Of a DNA stretch of 16,207 nucleotides, positions 14,819-16,207 are shown in pieces. The position numbers were made by a program, and so were the translations under genes. Origin of the DNA: Jaenimonas drosophilae (taxonomy: Eukaryota; Euglenozoa; Kinetoplastea; Trypanosomatida; Trypanosomatidae). Numbering within the stretch: position 1 is the stretch's first letter; the number at the start of each line of letters is the position of its first letter. The notes under the pieces are model-generated. The model made no database searches, had not been told where the DNA came from, and was given only the letters and a program-made list of their open reading frames with translations. The stretch covers positions 1 through 16,207 of the forward strand of contig JASAON010001356.1 in the NCBI GenBank assembly GCA_030849065.1. Reading direction: 5' to 3'.

Positions 14819-15949
14819 ATGGCTCCTAACCCGGAGAGGGATGAGGAACCGACCTGTGCCGAGGACCAACGTGCTCGGCAGCAGGAGCTTGGCCTTCCTA
14901 CCAACTACCGCTTCGAGATCGATAAGTGCATAAAACGAGTAAAAGAAAAGCAAGCGACACGAGTAGCTCTTCAGTTCCCAGAGGGCCTCCTTATGTTTGC
15001 TGCACCGATAGCAGATATTCTCGAGACCCACACAGGAGCGGAAATGGTCATTCTTGGCGATGTGACCTACGGTGCCTGCTGCGTGGACGACCTCTCTGCA
15101 TCGGCCCTAGGATGTGACTTTTTAATCCACTACGGACACAGTTGTCTCATCTCAATCAAGGATTGTACAATCGCCAACATGATGTACGTCTTTGTGGAGA
15201 TTGATATTGATGTGCAACACTTCGTGGATACTGTAAAGGCACTCATTCCTCCCACCACGCGTTTGGCGTGCATAGCGACGGTTCAGTTCATTTCTTCCAT
15301 GCGCGCTGGAATGCTCATGCTCAAGGAGCACTTCGCTACTCCCCCAGTAATCCCGCAGAATCGCCCACTGAGCACGGGAGAGATCCTTGGCTGTACCAGC
15401 CCGCAAGTTGATCCCAGCACGGTCGATAAGGTGCTCTTTGTTGGAGACGGCCGATTCCATTTGGAGTCTTTCCTTATTGCTCACCCCACCCTGAACGCAT
15501 TCCAGTATGATCCATACAAGAAGCTGCTCACCAGTGAAAGCTACGACAATCAGCAAATGTGTACCATTCGACGCGAAGCAGTCAAGGTTGGGCAACAAGC
15601 CCGCACCTTTGCCATTATCATGGGAACCTTGGGCCGGCAGGGGAATCCAAGAGTAGTGGACCGTATCATGGCCATGGCTGCACGCCAAGGAAAGGAGGTA
15701 ACACTCTTTCTCATGTCCGAAATATTCCCTCACAAGTTAGCCAGACTCCAGGAAGTTGACTGCTACATCCAGGTAGCTTGTCCACGACTGTCAATTGACT
15801 GGGGCTACGCCTTTGATCGCCCCCTACTCTCCCCTTACGAAGCGGAAGTGGCCTTGGGTCAGGTTGAATGGAATCAGGATGTCTATCCTATGGACCACTA
15901 CTCCCGTTCCGGTGGCAATTGGGCAGTCTACACAGATAAGTCCATCTAA
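14819..15949 (+). CDS. DPH1: diphthamide biosynthesis protein 1, 3-amino-3-carboxypropyl transferase subunit
   Basis: 376 residues, somewhat shorter than human DPH1 (443), with no obvious missing domain. With DPH2 (and DPH3 as electron donor) it transfers the aminocarboxypropyl group of S-adenosylmethionine to the target histidine of elongation factor 2, the first step to diphthamide, in the cytosol. The three cysteines that bind the unusual radical-SAM 4Fe-4S cluster are recognisable: in GDVTYGACCVDD (C87 or C88), GEILGCTSP (C192) and QVACPRLSIDWG (C321). The last, followed by FDRPLLSPYE, is typical of DPH1 rather than DPH2. The ends are sound: the first ATG after the acceptor, and TAA at 15947-15949. 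It is unrelated in function to the BRCT gene before it, but like uS8 it serves translation. Confidence 0.95.
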   Translation: MAPNPERDEEPTCAEDQRARQQELGLPTNYRFEIDKCIKRVKEKQATRVALQFPEGLLMFAAPIADILETHTGAEMVILGDVTYGACCVDDLSASALGCDFLIHYGHSCLISIKDCTIANMMYVFVEIDIDVQHFVDTVKALIPPTTRLACIATVQFISSMRAGMLMLKEHFATPPVIPQNRPLSTGEILGCTSPQVDPSTVDKVLFVGDGRFHLESFLIAHPTLNAFQYDPYKKLLTSESYDNQQMCTIRREAVKVGQQARTFAIIMGTLGRQGNPRVVDRIMAMAARQGKEVTLFLMSEIFPHKLARLQEVDCYIQVACPRLSIDWGYAFDRPLLSPYEAEVALGQVEWNQDVYPMDHYSRSGGNWAVYTDKSI

Positions 15950-16168
15950 CATCTTTGATAGGGACTAACTCCAAAAACATCTCCTCTCCCTGCTGAAAGT
16001 TCATCATTGGAGCATCTCTTCACTGTAGTTCAAAATCTTCGCTGCATCACTACATCCAAGCACCACCACACATTTTTTACCTCAAAATCCCATTCACTTT
16101 CTATTCTTTCAAGTTCATTTCGATTGATTGTAGCACTCCCCTTTCGACCTACTATATCCACATAAATC
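15950..16168 (+). other. intergenic: DPH1 3' UTR and leader of the next gene
   Basis: 219 bases without a gene. A pyrimidine-rich stretch at about 16091-16110 is followed by AG at 16112-16113 and again at 16132-16133. The first ATG after either is 16169. Confidence 0.6.
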
Positions 16169-16207
16169 ATGTCCGCTGACGAAGCCACTGGACTTGAGGC
16201 CGCGCGC
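16169..16207 (+). CDS. start of a further protein gene, cut off by the window end
   Basis: Thirteen codons reading MSADEATGLEAAR, with no stop before the window ends. It is the first ATG behind a plausible trans-splice acceptor. Nine of 13 third positions are G or C, hinting at a well-expressed, codon-optimised gene like uS8. Too short to identify; I do not name it. Confidence 0.55.
   Translation, partial: MSADEATGLEAAR

Noticed and set aside
1..16207. CRISPR arrays, insertion sequences, retroelements, phage or viral genes
   Set aside because: No regularly spaced repeats, terminal repeats, transposase, reverse transcriptase or viral proteins seen on either strand.

Overview
The window looks like nuclear DNA of a kinetoplastid (trypanosomatid or close relative). 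Every convincing gene lies on the + strand, none has an intron, and almost every start codon follows closely behind a polypyrimidine tract and an AG, as expected for spliced-leader trans-splicing of a polycistronic transcript. The genes are clearly eukaryotic (uS8/RPS15A, Sam50, DPH1, a BRCT scaffold, a folliculin-like DENN protein). I cannot name the genus. Stop codons include TAG, TGA and TAA, so the code looks standard.

Positions 1-4318 hold no credible gene. Positions 1-3060 are extremely unusual: fourteen uninterrupted C or G runs of 9-15 bases (none in the other 13 kb), a (AC)22 microsatellite, and a base skew that flips from A>T on the left (about 500-1100) to T>A on the right (about 2000-3050). 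The left arm read on the - strand therefore resembles the right arm read on the + strand. With all downstream genes pointing right, the simplest reading is a divergent strand-switch region, that is a transcription start region for the array. Positions 3061-4318 are T-rich, non-coding DNA leading to the first gene.

The array proper runs from 4319 to the end: a cysteine-less flavoprotein disulfide reductase homologue (4319-5842); Sam50, the mitochondrial outer-membrane beta-barrel assembly core (start moved to 5990); a folliculin/Lst7-like protein retaining the LARG motif with the putative arginine finger (7659-9473); a 0.9 kb non-coding interval with small hairpins; an acidic, serine-rich protein of unknown function with two WWN motifs (10383-11081); ribosomal protein uS8 (11624-12016); a TopBP1-like multi-BRCT protein (ATG start 12335, preceded by a five-codon uORF); DPH1 of diphthamide synthesis (start 14819); and the first 13 codons of a further gene (16169 onward).

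The genes do not form one pathway, which is normal for a kinetoplastid polycistronic unit. Two touch mitochondria (the flavoprotein, Sam50), two touch translation (uS8, DPH1), one nutrient/TOR signalling (folliculin-like) and one replication/checkpoint control (TopBP1-like). The observations most worth following are the mirrored-skew, homopolymer-studded initiation-like region, the folliculin homologue with a conserved arginine finger, the catalytically stripped flavoprotein and the TopBP1-like gene.
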